A DNA stretch of 64,000 nucleotides from Phycisphaeraceae bacterium (GCA_029260615.1 JAJDCX010000087.1:30381-94380), one strand, 5' to 3'. Positions 8,674 to 17,930 are shown, counted from the first letter of the stretch. Made by a program: numbers and translations. Notes: a model not told the origin generated them from the sequence alone.

Positions 8674-9724
8674 GGGGCGGCCTGAGGTCTCGCAGCCGGG
8701 TGCTGCCTCGGATGATGCGTCAGCTTCACGCGGTGCGCCTCGGCGGTCCCGTGGACGGTGGCTTGGGAAGGTGCTGGGGTTGGCGCTGACCGTGGGGATT
8801 CTTATTTATATTTTTGGTTGGCGTATCCAGTACACAGACCTGACCGGTGCGCTTGGGCGGGTGTCAATTGGGTGGGTTGTGGTGGCGGTGGCGCTGGTGT
8901 TATTTAACCGTGTGTTGATGTCGTTTAAGTGGTGGATTCTGCTGCGGGCGCAGGGGGTCCGTATCAGCCCGTGGACGCTGGTTTCCGTACAGTTCACGAG
9001 TTATTTTCTGGGCGTGGTGCTGCCGGGCGTTTTTGGGTCGGATGTGATGCGGTCGTGGATACTGGTGAAGTCGCAGGGGAAGGCTGCAGCGGCGTTGGCG
9101 TCGGTGCTGGTGGATCGTGTAACGGGCCTGGTGTCATTGGCGCTGGTGGCTGCGGGTGGGCTGTGGTGGGTCGGCGATGGTTTGCCTGGGCGTTGGGTAA
9201 TCATTGGGTTGGCGTTGCTGGGTTGTGTGGGTTTTTTGGTGGCGGCGGTGATGGCGCGGCCGTTATGTGGGGTGTTGCAGAACATATCGAACCGGTCGCA
9301 TGGTCGATTGGGACGTGGGGCACACAAGGCGAAGCGTCTTCTGGATGCGGTGCGGATTTATAATGCCCGGCCGGGGGTGGTGGCGTTGGCGCTTGGGTGG
9401 GGGGTGGCTGTTCAGGTGGTTCGTTGCATGGGGATTTATGTGTTGTTCCTGGCGCTTGGTCACGGTGAGCTGCTAGTCGAGTGTTTCGCGTTGGTCCCGG
9501 TGGTCGCGTTTGTGGGGATGTTCCCCCCGGCGATGTCACATCTGGCGGTGAATGCGGGGACGACGGTGGCGTTGTTTGGGAGGTACGGTGTGCCGGAGGC
9601 GGATGCGTTAGTGGTCTCGGTGATTAACTCGGGGGCGATTTTGTTGTTGATTCCGATTGGCGCGGCGTGTTACTGGCTTGGGCCTGGGGTTAAGCCAACG
9701 CGCGGATCTGCGATCCACCGTTAA
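8639..9724 (+). CDS. UPF0104/lysylphosphatidylglycerol-synthase-type integral membrane protein
   Basis: 361 residues from the ATG at 8639, which lies inside the 3' end of the GT2 gene. About 40 polar residues precede eight or so membrane helices. The sequence has the flippase-like pattern of this family: WRIQYTDLTGALGRVSIGWVVVAVAL at the first segments, the loop FTSYFLGVVLPGVFGSDVMRSWIL with its conserved G-x-D-x-x-R, then ASVLVDRVTGL, and later FPPAMSHLAVNAGTTVALFGRYGV. Family members include the N-terminal half of MprF and AglD; in EPS loci they are thought to act on lipid-linked intermediates, but the substrate here is unknown. The overlap with the upstream gene suggests coupled translation. 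An upstream GTG at 8588 is an alternative start. Confidence 0.85.
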   Translation: MAGYPHETIRPKGRPEVSQPGAASDDASASRGAPRRSRGRWLGKVLGLALTVGILIYIFGWRIQYTDLTGALGRVSIGWVVVAVALVLFNRVLMSFKWWILLRAQGVRISPWTLVSVQFTSYFLGVVLPGVFGSDVMRSWILVKSQGKAAAALASVLVDRVTGLVSLALVAAGGLWWVGDGLPGRWVIIGLALLGCVGFLVAAVMARPLCGVLQNISNRSHGRLGRGAHKAKRLLDAVRIYNARPGVVALALGWGVAVQVVRCMGIYVLFLALGHGELLVECFALVPVVAFVGMFPPAMSHLAVNAGTTVALFGRYGVPEADALVVSVINSGAILLLIPIGAACYWLGPGVKPTRGSAIHR

Positions 9725-9739
9725 ACGGTGGCGTGCGGA

Positions 9740-10080
9740 GATTGGTGTGGAAGCGTCGTGGGGGTCTATCAAACCAGGGGGCTGATGCAGGACCAATAGA
9801 TGCGTAGCAGGGCGTCGATAGCCTGGTGTGCCAGCCGGGCCGATGAAGTGAAGCGATACGCCGTCGAGTTGGATGGAGTCGGTGTCTTGTTCGTAGCAGA
9901 CCCTGGGTGGCCAGATGGATGCGTCGGGAAGGTTGTGACTGCGTCGGCGAGAACTTCCAGGCAGCGGGTGTGCAGCACGACATCATGATCGACGATCATG
10001 GCGTGTTGGTGCTTGGGCTTGTGGAGTTGGAGGTTGCATCCGCCGCTGCACCCGCCGTTGGTTTTGCCGCTGGGGCAGGG
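9740..10080 (-). pseudogene. GT2 glycosyltransferase remnant (frameshifted fragment)
   Basis: Reading the minus strand from about 10080 gives a run with NLQLHKPKHQHAMIVDHD and then VVLHTRCLEVLADAVTTFP. After a one-base frame change near 9925-9930 it continues as DASIWPPRVCYEQDTDSI and then QLDGVSLHFIG. Joined, this matches the middle of a GT2 enzyme: a DxD-like DHD, then P-R-V-C-Y-E and I-Q-x-D-G-x-S-x-H-F-I. The intact GT2 gene at 7438-8673 has the same order (VVDVDVQLLPG, VVLYADRPDTVQYS). The N-terminal third and the C-terminal half are missing, and a stop codon precedes the fragment. It is best read as a decayed paralogue lying downstream of the acyltransferase gene. Boundaries are approximate. 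Confidence 0.65.
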
Positions 10081-10092
10081 GCGAATAGGGGG

Positions 10093-10938
10093 CTAAGCCT
10101 TGGTGGCTTTGCGGTCGCGTAGCACCTTGGCGGGGACGCCGCCGACGATGTGGTACTCGGGGACGGGCTTAGTGACGACCGACCCTGCGGCGGCGACGGA
10201 GTCTCGTCCTATGGTTACGCCGTCCAGCACGGTGACGTTAGCGCCGAGCCAGCAGTGTTCTTTGATGTCGATGCCGCCTTTTTCGATGAGGGGTTGTTCG
10301 AGGATGGGGATGTCGGTGCGGTCCAGGCCGTGGTTTCCGCCGGCGATGAGGTAGCAGTGGCCAGCGATCAGGACGTTTTCGCCGATGCTCAGGAGCGTCT
10401 CGGAGATCAGTGTGCAGTTAACGGAGATGTTGACTTTGTCTGCGAGGCGGATCGACCCGCCCTTGCAGGTAAGGATGCTGTTGCGTCCGATGATCGAGCC
10501 GGAGCCGATCTCGATGGTCACGTCGGCGTCGCCCTTGCCGTCCAACACTGCATTGTCGTCGATGATGACGTTGTCTGCGAACCTGATCCGGTGTGGGTGG
10601 CGTATGGTGACGTTGCGGCCGAAGACGACCTTCCGCCCGCAGTCGGCGAACATGTGGCGGTAGAGTTTTTGACGAAGGAGCAGCCCCAGCGCGCCGGGTA
10701 GCGATGCGAGTAGGCCCAGGAGCAGTTCGTATTTGAATAGCGCCAGCCAAGACGTACGCCCGACGGTGAGCCACATGTATTTTTTGATCGCGGAGCCCTG
10801 CTCGTCCTTCATCATCCGTCGGATCTCGGAGTCGGCGTGGACCACGCTGACCTTGCCTGCCATGTCGGCGGAGGGTCGGGACGTGTCGCTTGGATTAGCG
10901 GTGTTCGGTGCGGTGTCGGGCAAGGGGCGAATCCTCAT
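10093..10938 (-). CDS. Hexapeptide-repeat acyltransferase (left-handed beta-helix)
   Basis: 281 residues. The C-terminal two thirds show the imperfect hexapeptide pattern of left-handed beta-helix O-acyltransferases: VVFGRNVTIRHPHRIRFADN, then IIDDNAVLDGKG, GSGSIIGRNSILTCKGG and IGENVLIAGHCYLIAGGNHG. The end is the typical EHCWLGANVTVLDGVTIG...SVAAAGSVVTKPVPEYHIVGGVPAKVLRDR. The His in GGNHG is the likely catalytic residue. The N-terminal ~95 residues include a hydrophobic stretch (LALFKYELLLGLLASLPGALG) seen in polysaccharide acetyltransferases with a membrane-associated helix. It probably acetylates a sugar of the exopolysaccharide using acetyl-CoA. The start at 10938 is the only ATG that includes the whole frame; a short N-terminal extension could be spurious. 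Confidence 0.87.
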   Translation of the reverse strand: MRIRPLPDTAPNTANPSDTSRPSADMAGKVSVVHADSEIRRMMKDEQGSAIKKYMWLTVGRTSWLALFKYELLLGLLASLPGALGLLLRQKLYRHMFADCGRKVVFGRNVTIRHPHRIRFADNVIIDDNAVLDGKGDADVTIEIGSGSIIGRNSILTCKGGSIRLADKVNISVNCTLISETLLSIGENVLIAGHCYLIAGGNHGLDRTDIPILEQPLIEKGGIDIKEHCWLGANVTVLDGVTIGRDSVAAAGSVVTKPVPEYHIVGGVPAKVLRDRKATKA

Positions 10939-11479
10939 GACGGAGCCGAAACAGGTTTGCCTATATGGCCGATATTCTACCCGTTTCTTTCATCATCGCC
11001 TGACCGTGGATGCTGCTTAAGGCACAGCCCGGAGAGGAATACGCGAATGCCGGAGCGATTTGATCCTGGCTTAGAAGACATGCATTTGTCCACCGTTTCT
11101 GCAAGCCGACATCCAGAGCCGATGCAAGCCCCGATTTATGACAAGATCTGAAAGCCGGTTTTCCTATATCTTTGAATCGTCGTTATCGGATGTCTAGGAG
11201 CCTTTACCTCATAGACGGGTTCACATGCCGTGCAGATCAAGACGATAACCTCTTTAAGGTTGGTGGACCTATACGTTTTTTCGAGTGTATGCCCATGGTA
11301 TTCAAGAAGCCGAATCTCGGCCAGCGATCGGGGCGTGCGCTAGCGTTCTCTGGGGGAATCGCTGCTGCTTGTTTAAGTGATGTCGACGCGACACAGACCA
11401 ACCCGTTTACTGCACTTGGTTGGGGAATCAATTGTTTGGATCCAACGATGTTCAAAGCCGGGGAAGTTTGCAGAGGTAC
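10939..11479. other. Intergenic region between acyltransferase and binding-protein gene
   Basis: About 540 bp between two divergent genes. A minus-strand TAGAAT near 10970 could be a -10 element for the acyltransferase gene, but no good -35 accompanies it. A plus-strand frame at 11172-11483 has no recognisable composition or family pattern and ends inside the next gene, so it was not called. No tRNA, repeat or known riboswitch core was recognised. The ribosome-binding site AGAGG of the downstream gene is at 11472-11476. Confidence 0.45.
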
Positions 11480-12694
11480 ATGATGGAGAGGCCCAGAACC
11501 TTGGCGCTGTTTGTGGCAACGGTTGTAATCCTGGCCTGGGTGCCTGTGTGGGGGGCGTCATCTGAGGGGACCGAGGAGATTAGTTTTGGCATGTCGACGT
11601 CCTTGACGGGTCCGGCGGCGCAGCTGGGGCTGAACATGCGCATCGGTGTCAGTGCGGCCTTTGACGAGGCAAACCGATCGGGTGGGGTCCATGGAAGGAA
11701 ACTACGTCTGATCTCTCTGGACGATGGGTATGAACCATCACGCACCGCACCCAACATGCATGAGTTGATCGATGTGCATGAGGTTCTTGCGGTGATCGGG
11801 AACGTGGGAACGCCCACCGCTGTTGCGGCTATCCCCATAGCAAACGCTAAGAAAACCGCCTTGTTCGGGGCTTACACGGGGGCCGGTGCACTGCGGAAGA
11901 CACCAGCTGATCGGTATGTCATCAACTACCGCGCGAGTTACGCCGAGGAGACGGCGGCGATGGTGGACGCGCTGGTGAACGAAGGCGGGGTGAGGGTCGA
12001 TGAGATCGCGTTCTTCACGCAACGCGACGCCTACGGCGATGCGGGCTACATCGGCGGCATCACCGCCCTGAAGCGGCATGGGCTGACCGACGATACGTCT
12101 GTTGTACACGGCCGATACGAGCGGAACACCACGGCCGTGGAGAACGGCCTGGCGGATATCCTGGGGGTAAAGACGCCCGCCCGGGTGGTCATCATGGTCG
12201 GCGCGTATGAGCCGTGCGCGGCGTTTATCAAGCTCGCACGAGAGTTCGATTATCACCCGATCTTCTTGAATGTTTCTTTTGTCGGTTCCGCCCCGTTGTC
12301 CAGATCGCTGGGATCGGACGGCGACGGTGTGATCATCACGCAGGTCGTCCCGCATTTCCAGACCGATCTGCCAATCACGGAGGCCTACCGCGAAGCGATT
12401 GGGGGGTATGACGGCGGATCAGCCCCGTGCTTCGGATCGCTCGAGGGGTACATCGCGGGCAGGATCCTGATCCTCGCCCTGCAAGACATCTCTGAGATGC
12501 CCACGCGCGAGACGGTTATCGATGCGCTCGAGGGCATGGGCAAATTCGACATCGGCCTTGGGCATGAATTGGAACTTGGCAGCGGTAACCACCAGGCCTG
12601 TCACGGTGTGTGGCCCACGGTGATCCGCAACGGCCGGGTAGTCCCGTTTGCATGGTCCGAGTTGGCAAGCCTTGTGGGAGGTACGGGCCCGTGA
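11480..12694 (+). CDS. Periplasmic ligand-binding protein of the branched-chain amino acid (LivJ-like) type
   Basis: 404 residues. A signal peptide ends near VPVWGAS. The mature part starts ISFGMSTSLTGPAAQLGLNM, the hallmark of periplasmic binding fold type I proteins (Peripla_BP_6), and continues with GGVHGRKLRLISLDDGYEPS. AVIGNVGTPTAVAAIPIAN, YVINYRASYAEET and IAFFTQRDAYGDAGYIGG are all family landmarks for a two-lobed amino-acid or amide receptor. AGAG (11472-11476 AGAGG) favours the ATG at 11480 or the adjacent 11483. No ABC permease or ATPase is next to it. Instead, its stop codon overlaps the GTG start of a GGDEF-EAL protein, so it probably serves as the sensory receptor for that enzyme rather than for transport. 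The ligand is not predictable. Confidence 0.88.
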   Translation: MMERPRTLALFVATVVILAWVPVWGASSEGTEEISFGMSTSLTGPAAQLGLNMRIGVSAAFDEANRSGGVHGRKLRLISLDDGYEPSRTAPNMHELIDVHEVLAVIGNVGTPTAVAAIPIANAKKTALFGAYTGAGALRKTPADRYVINYRASYAEETAAMVDALVNEGGVRVDEIAFFTQRDAYGDAGYIGGITALKRHGLTDDTSVVHGRYERNTTAVENGLADILGVKTPARVVIMVGAYEPCAAFIKLAREFDYHPIFLNVSFVGSAPLSRSLGSDGDGVIITQVVPHFQTDLPITEAYREAIGGYDGGSAPCFGSLEGYIAGRILILALQDISEMPTRETVIDALEGMGKFDIGLGHELELGSGNHQACHGVWPTVIRNGRVVPFAWSELASLVGGTGP

Positions 12695-15228
12695 TCTTGA
12701 AGCCTCGCGAACACCGTGGTTCGGGGAGGTTTTCCAGGCTGGTCTGGACGCTCGCCTGCGTCGGGCTGGGTGCCGGCATGCTGGCGATGGGTATCCAGTT
12801 CAGGGCCCTGACGATCGTCGATCGACAGTACGAATGGACGAAAGACACCGAAGAGCGGGCCGCCAGATCGCTTCAATCGCTTCGGCTGGAGCGTGCGGCT
12901 GTCTTCCGAGACATGGAGGCCCACATCGTGACCATTTCGGACGAGGACCGCCCCGAGCGGCGCGATCCGGCCAGCTTGAACCGGTTGGTTGCCCAGTGTG
13001 TCAGCGAGCTTGCCTTTCTTGACGGTGAGGAGGCGGCCACCCGTTACGCGGCGGTGACATTGGAGGAGGCGTTCGGACTTTTAGCCTTGTTCCACCAGGA
13101 ACTCGAGCGGTTCGAGGTGGACAGCAACCTCACGAACAGTCAGCTCCATGAGGCCTGGGAGGCCCTGCGGGCCGAGCTCGTTCATACGCGTGAAGCGACG
13201 GACAAGCTTGAGGGACGTCAGCGGCTGCAGCTGCAGTTGCTGCTGCGTCGATACCACAACGCCTCGGGGGCTGACGCGGCGGAGCTCGCATCCAGGTACA
13301 TCTACGAGATGGAATCACTCAGGGAGCTGCGCACACTCGCGTCGGAGCTGACCGACTTGGCGCTGCTCGCCGAACGTCTTCACGGGGAAACCGAAATCGA
13401 CCAGCTCGTCAGCCTGAAGGACAACGAGATACGGCAGACGCTGATGCGCCTGAACCGTGCGACCCATGAGATGGCCGGGAGCGACCGTGAAACGCTCGCC
13501 TCACACATCGCCATGCTGGTGAAATCGATGTTCGGCGAGGGCGCGGTAGACGATGAGGCGCACCAGACCCTGTTGATCGGGGAGGGAGGCCTCTTCCGGC
13601 GCAAGTTAAAATCACTTTCACTGGAAAGGGATGGGATACACCTCCGCAAGGACGTCATCACCCAGCTGAGCGAATGCCTGGAAGCCGAGCGCGCATTCAA
13701 CCACGCGTTCGGTGTAGCGGTGGATGCCAACGCCATCCGCGCCGACAAGGTATTCCGTGCGGCTTGGCGGGACACCTTCATCTCGGGGGTCGCCGTGTCG
13801 GTCGTATTCATTATCCTTGCCTGGCGGCTGGCGGGTCTGGGGAGATCGGCCGAAGACGAACTGCGATCGAAGAACGATTCGCTAGAGGCGGCGATGGACG
13901 AGTTGGAGGTTTCCGCCACCACGGACAAGTTGACCGGCTTGTCGAACCGGGCGGTCTTCCTGGACCGTCTGGGTAAAGCAATCAAGCGGTCGCGTCACGA
14001 TGGGAGTCGCTACGCGGTGCTTTTCTTGGATTTCGACCGATTCAAGGTGGTCAATGACAGCCTGGGTCACAAGGTCGGCGACGCCCTGCTCTGTGATATC
14101 GCGAAGATCTTACGCCGGGTGTTACACGGATCGGACACGTTGGCGCGGTTTGGAGGCGACGAGTTCGTCGTCCTGCTGGGGGATCTGAAGAGTTGGGCAG
14201 ACGCCGAGAAGAAGGCCGTGGAGCTATTGGATATCCTGGCCGCGCCCCATCAACTCGGCGACCACCTGATCGTCTCCACCGCCAGCATCGGTTTGGTGAC
14301 TAATGAGCGTGTTTACGAGTACCCCGGAGACATGATCCGTGACGCCGACGCGGCGATGTATCAGGCCAAGGAGAGCGGTAAGGCGCAGGTCGTCGTGTTT
14401 GACCGGGTGATGTATGCGAAGGCACTGGAGCGCCTCTCGCTGGAGACAGACCTGCGAACGGCCGTGACGACGGGCGACCAGTTCCGCCTGATGTACCAGC
14501 CGATTGTTGAATTGGAGACCGGTCGGGTCACGGGGTTTGAGGCGCTGATCCGCTGGGACCACCCCAACCATGGCGTGGTCAGCCCCGCGGAGTTCATCCC
14601 GATCGCGGAAGACACAGGCCTGATCATACAGATCGGCAATTGGGCTCTTGGGACCGCGGCCGCGCAGCTCACCGACTGGAAAAAGAGGCTGGGGCCGGGG
14701 TATCAGCTGAAAGTCAATGTCAACGTGTCCAAGCGGCAGCTGCAGGACCCGTCATTCATGGACGATGTCCTTGAATGCCAGCGTGACTATGGCCTGCAAC
14801 CGGGAGACCTCTGTCTGGAAATCACCGAGAGCACCATCGCCGATGACCGCAGCGATGTGATCATGCTGCTCCGCCAGCTGCGTGAGCTCGGGTTCCCGAT
14901 CGCCATGGACGATTTTGGGACCGGGGTGTCATCGCTAAGCACACTCCACGAGTACCCGATCGACGTGTTGAAGATCGATCAGGCCTTCATCCGCGTGCTT
15001 GATCGTGACCGATCGCTCCTGGCGGTGGTGATGTCGATCACCAACCTCGCGGAGAATCTGGGCATCAAGACCGTTGCGGAGGGTATTGAAACGGCCGACA
15101 TCGTCGGGGCGCTGCAATCGATCAACTGTACATGGGGGCAGGGTTATCACTTCGCAAGACCATTGTCGGCCTCCGACGCCGAGGCTTACATCCTCAATGA
15201 TACTCAGCAGGGCACGGATGCCGCGTAG
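12691..15228 (+). CDS. Membrane-bound dual GGDEF-EAL cyclic-di-GMP enzyme with periplasmic helical sensor region
   Basis: 845 residues from the GTG at 12691, which overlaps the preceding stop codon (GTGA). TM1 is at about residues 16-36. A long, mostly helical periplasmic region (~40-360) follows, then TM2 (~362-385) and a short coiled linker (ELRSKNDSLEAAMDELEVS). The GGDEF domain (~410-570) has intact FGGDEFVVLL, but the product-inhibition RxxD site is HGSD, lacking the Arg. The EAL domain (~590-840) has FEALIRWDHP, NVNVSKRQL, LEITEST, DDFGTGVSSLS, LKID, KTVAEGIE and GQGYHFARPL, so all metal and catalytic residues look present. It can in principle both make and break c-di-GMP. Coupling to the upstream binding protein suggests that ligand binding controls output. 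A longer frame back to 12610 lies inside the upstream gene and is unlikely. Confidence 0.92.
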   Translation: MILKPREHRGSGRFSRLVWTLACVGLGAGMLAMGIQFRALTIVDRQYEWTKDTEERAARSLQSLRLERAAVFRDMEAHIVTISDEDRPERRDPASLNRLVAQCVSELAFLDGEEAATRYAAVTLEEAFGLLALFHQELERFEVDSNLTNSQLHEAWEALRAELVHTREATDKLEGRQRLQLQLLLRRYHNASGADAAELASRYIYEMESLRELRTLASELTDLALLAERLHGETEIDQLVSLKDNEIRQTLMRLNRATHEMAGSDRETLASHIAMLVKSMFGEGAVDDEAHQTLLIGEGGLFRRKLKSLSLERDGIHLRKDVITQLSECLEAERAFNHAFGVAVDANAIRADKVFRAAWRDTFISGVAVSVVFIILAWRLAGLGRSAEDELRSKNDSLEAAMDELEVSATTDKLTGLSNRAVFLDRLGKAIKRSRHDGSRYAVLFLDFDRFKVVNDSLGHKVGDALLCDIAKILRRVLHGSDTLARFGGDEFVVLLGDLKSWADAEKKAVELLDILAAPHQLGDHLIVSTASIGLVTNERVYEYPGDMIRDADAAMYQAKESGKAQVVVFDRVMYAKALERLSLETDLRTAVTTGDQFRLMYQPIVELETGRVTGFEALIRWDHPNHGVVSPAEFIPIAEDTGLIIQIGNWALGTAAAQLTDWKKRLGPGYQLKVNVNVSKRQLQDPSFMDDVLECQRDYGLQPGDLCLEITESTIADDRSDVIMLLRQLRELGFPIAMDDFGTGVSSLSTLHEYPIDVLKIDQAFIRVLDRDRSLLAVVMSITNLAENLGIKTVAEGIETADIVGALQSINCTWGQGYHFARPLSASDAEAYILNDTQQGTDAA

Positions 15229-15448
15229 CTCACGCTGGGGGTGAGATGGTGCGGATGAAAGAGAGAGATTATTGATCCTGTCGGAGGCCCCCGTAGGAAC
15301 TCTTCGCGTGGCATCTATACGGGTACCGACTGCACGGTAACGGTGGGCTGACAGCCGGGGAATCTGCCGCGTGTTCCCAGCTAGTTATTGATTCTAAAAC
15401 AGAGCACCGAGCGATACCGTTCTGGTTCGCCGGGCATCTGGGAGAGAG

Positions 15449-16456
15449 TTACGCTGCGCTGATGTTGCCGCGGTGGTCGGTGAGGTGGCCGTTCTTGAAG
15501 TACCACTCGGCGGTTTGTTTGACGCCTTCTGCGGTGCTGAATTTGGGTTCGTAGCCCAGTGCGTTCTGTGCTTTGGCGTAGGTGAACGAGCGGTTCTTGG
15601 TGAAGAAGCCTACGCGGCGGCGGTGTAGGGGTGGCTCGATGCGCAGTGGGATGCAGAGGGCTTCGCAGAGGACGGCGGCCGCGTAGACGGGTGCGAGGGG
15701 GATGTGGCCTCGCGGGGGTTTGACGCCGACGGCGTCGGCAACCAAGGTAACCAACTCGCTTAGCGCGACGTATTTGGGTCCGCAGAGGATGAAGGTGTCT
15801 CCGAGGGCTTCTTGTTTTTCACCGCAGAGGATGATGCCATCGACCAGGTCGTCGATGTAGACCATGTGGAAGTTAACTTTGCCGGGGCCGACCATGCGGA
15901 ATTTGCCTGAGTGGATGGTTTTGAAGAGTTTGAGGAGGCGCATGTCGCCTGGGCCGTAGATCCCGGCGGGTCGGAAGATGGAGACGGGTTGGCCGGCGTC
16001 CTGGCGTTCTCTGGCGAGTTTTTCGCCTGCGAGCTTGGTGCGTTGATAGATGTCGCAGGGCGCGAAAGGTGCGGTCTCGTCGGAGGGGATGTCTTTGACC
16101 GAGCCGTGTACGCCGATGGTGCTGCAGTGGGCGACGCGTTCGCAGTTGTGTTTCTTGGCGGCGTCGAGGATGTATTGCGCGCCGGTGTAGTTGACGTCGT
16201 GGTAGTAGCTGTCGGGGTGTCCGGCTGTGCGGAAGCAGGCGGCGATGTGGAAGATTTTTTCGCAGCCGTTGACGGCGCGGTCGACGGCGTCCTGGTCGGT
16301 GATGTCGCCTTCGAATAGCTCGATGCCATGGCCGTCGAGGAAGGAGCGGTCCGAGCCTTTGCGGACCATGGCCCGGACGTTGTAGCCCTGGGAGGCGAGT
16401 TCGACGGCAAGCCGACCGCCTGTGAATCCTGTTGCGCCTGTGACGAGAACCTGCAT
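15449..16456 (-). CDS. NAD(P)-dependent epimerase/dehydratase (extended SDR)
   Basis: 335 residues. It starts MQVLVTGATGFTGGRLAVEL, an extended-SDR Rossmann glycine motif, then FEGDITDQDAVDRAVNGCE and VFHIAACFRT-like segments. The active-site Tyr-x3-Lys is in IYQRTKLAGEKLA (about residues 143-155), preceded by the Ser/Thr region HCSTIGVHGS. The C-terminal region (RVGFFTKNRSFTYAKAQNALGYEPKFS...EGVKQTAEWY) matches the dihydroflavonol-reductase/hopanoid-associated sugar epimerase style. It probably modifies a nucleotide sugar or a related alcohol for the polysaccharide; the exact substrate is uncertain. It lies 81 bp downstream of a GT4 gene on the same strand, likely in one transcript. Confidence 0.88.
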   Translation of the reverse strand: MQVLVTGATGFTGGRLAVELASQGYNVRAMVRKGSDRSFLDGHGIELFEGDITDQDAVDRAVNGCEKIFHIAACFRTAGHPDSYYHDVNYTGAQYILDAAKKHNCERVAHCSTIGVHGSVKDIPSDETAPFAPCDIYQRTKLAGEKLARERQDAGQPVSIFRPAGIYGPGDMRLLKLFKTIHSGKFRMVGPGKVNFHMVYIDDLVDGIILCGEKQEALGDTFILCGPKYVALSELVTLVADAVGVKPPRGHIPLAPVYAAAVLCEALCIPLRIEPPLHRRRVGFFTKNRSFTYAKAQNALGYEPKFSTAEGVKQTAEWYFKNGHLTDHRGNISAA

Positions 16457-16537
16457 TGAATGAGTCTCACATACCCGGGGTTGTTGTCGCGTCGTGGTGT
16501 CTGTGTCGTCGTGGTCTGGGGTTGCCTTGGTGTCGGA

Positions 16538-17776
16538 TCAGGCGGCGTTGGTTTGGTGGTCGCCGTTTGGGTTAGATCGGTCCGATCCGGTGCGGCAGGG
16601 GAGATTATTGTAGAAGTCCTGGAGCCTTTGTCGAAACCGCTGCTCACTGAACTCGCGTTGGACGTATTCCCGGCCGGCGTCGCCTATTTTCTGGCGTGTG
16701 TCGGGTGATTCGATCAGTTGTGTCATGCCGTCGGCCATGGCGTTGGGGTCGGGCTCGACCAGGACGCAGACGTCGTCGCCCATGACTTGGGTGTGGGTTG
16801 CCAGGCGGGTTGCTACCACGGGCTTGCCGGACTGGAGGTAGCTGTAGACCTTCATGGGTGTATTGTTGCCTTGTGTCCGGGGTGAGACAAGGATGTCGGC
16901 GAATCCCAGCACGGCCCCGAGGCTGTCGATGGGGACTGGGCCGACGAAGACGACGCGGCCCTGTGTGCATAAAGCGGCGGTCTTGGTTTTGTATTGTCCG
17001 ATGTGTTCTGGGGAGCCGCCGACGATCAGGAGTACGGCGTCGTGGTGTGTGTCCGCGACCTTGGCGAAGGCGTCGAGCATGAGGTCGATGCCCTGGTAGG
17101 TTTCGAGGTTGCCGACGTACATCAGTCGTGTGCCGGTGGCTTGGGTGAGAGCCTCGGGGAGGTTGTCTGCTTCGCTACCGGTGAAGGGGATGTCCGGGAG
17201 CAGTGCGACGTTGCCGGTGGGGTGGTGTCGCATGGCTTCATCAACCAGTGCGGGGCAGACGGCGAGGACGCCTTGGGACCGTTTGACGGTGCGCCGCTCC
17301 ATCCAACTGAATGCCCAGGCGATGGGTGTGAGCAGCTTGTTTTTTTCGATGATCTGCAGGCTCATCAGCGAATCCATATCGAAGATGTAGGGGACGCCGA
17401 AGAGCGGTCGGATGAGCCAGGCGATGAAGGCGGATTCTTCGACGGCGTGGACGACGTCGTAGCTGTTGCGTCGGGCCATGGAGATGGCTTTGAATGTCAT
17501 GGCCAGATCGCAGAGCGCCTTTTGCCAACTCGGTCCGATGGGGACGCGTTTGACGAAGGGGGGTTTGGCGGTGCGGTGATGGGTGACAGATTCGATCTGA
17601 ACGTCTTGACCTTCGTGGTAGGAAAGGACATCGACGGTGTGGCCCTGTGCGGCGAGGGCCTGCAGGGCGGCGCGCACAGCGATGGGTGTGCCGCGGTTGG
17701 TGAAGAAGGGTTGGGGTGCCAGGAAAAGGATCTTCAAGCGATCGGCTCCGTTGTCGTGATCGTTTGGCCGGTTCAA
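16538..17776 (-). CDS. GT4 family glycosyltransferase (glycosyltransferase group 1)
   Basis: Up to 412 residues. It opens with LKILFLAPQPFFTNRGTPIA, the N-terminal loop of GT-B enzymes, and has YDVVHAVEESAFIAW and YIFDMDSLMSLQI. In the C-terminal half come TRLMYVGNLETYQGIDLMLD, LLIVGGSPEHIGQ, RVVFVGPVPIDSLGAVLGFADILVSPR and the donor-binding stretch NTPMKVYSYLQSGKPVVATRL. It therefore transfers a sugar from a nucleotide donor with retention, as other GT4 members do. There is no in-frame ATG before the conserved start. The outermost start is a TTG at 17776, and another TTG at 17737 has GGAG about ten bases upstream and may be the real one. It belongs with the exopolysaccharide genes around it. 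Confidence 0.88.
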   Translation of the reverse strand: MNRPNDHDNGADRLKILFLAPQPFFTNRGTPIAVRAALQALAAQGHTVDVLSYHEGQDVQIESVTHHRTAKPPFVKRVPIGPSWQKALCDLAMTFKAISMARRNSYDVVHAVEESAFIAWLIRPLFGVPYIFDMDSLMSLQIIEKNKLLTPIAWAFSWMERRTVKRSQGVLAVCPALVDEAMRHHPTGNVALLPDIPFTGSEADNLPEALTQATGTRLMYVGNLETYQGIDLMLDAFAKVADTHHDAVLLIVGGSPEHIGQYKTKTAALCTQGRVVFVGPVPIDSLGAVLGFADILVSPRTQGNNTPMKVYSYLQSGKPVVATRLATHTQVMGDDVCVLVEPDPNAMADGMTQLIESPDTRQKIGDAGREYVQREFSEQRFRQRLQDFYNNLPCRTGSDRSNPNGDHQTNAA

Positions 17777-17930
17777 TTCGGCGGGTGTGGGCTATTTTAG
17801 CCGGGGTAAGCCGGTTTGTGGGCAGGTTTTGCCGTCGCCGATGATCTTTATCGACTGGTCGCAGTTGGGTCACGACCCGGCTGGTCGGTTCCGATAATAA
17901 AATTGTTTGTGGGTCGTAGGATGATACGGC

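Noticed and set aside
11172..11483. 103-codon frame before the binding-protein gene
   Set aside because: No family resemblance, no ribosome-binding site, and it ends inside the next gene; treated as chance.
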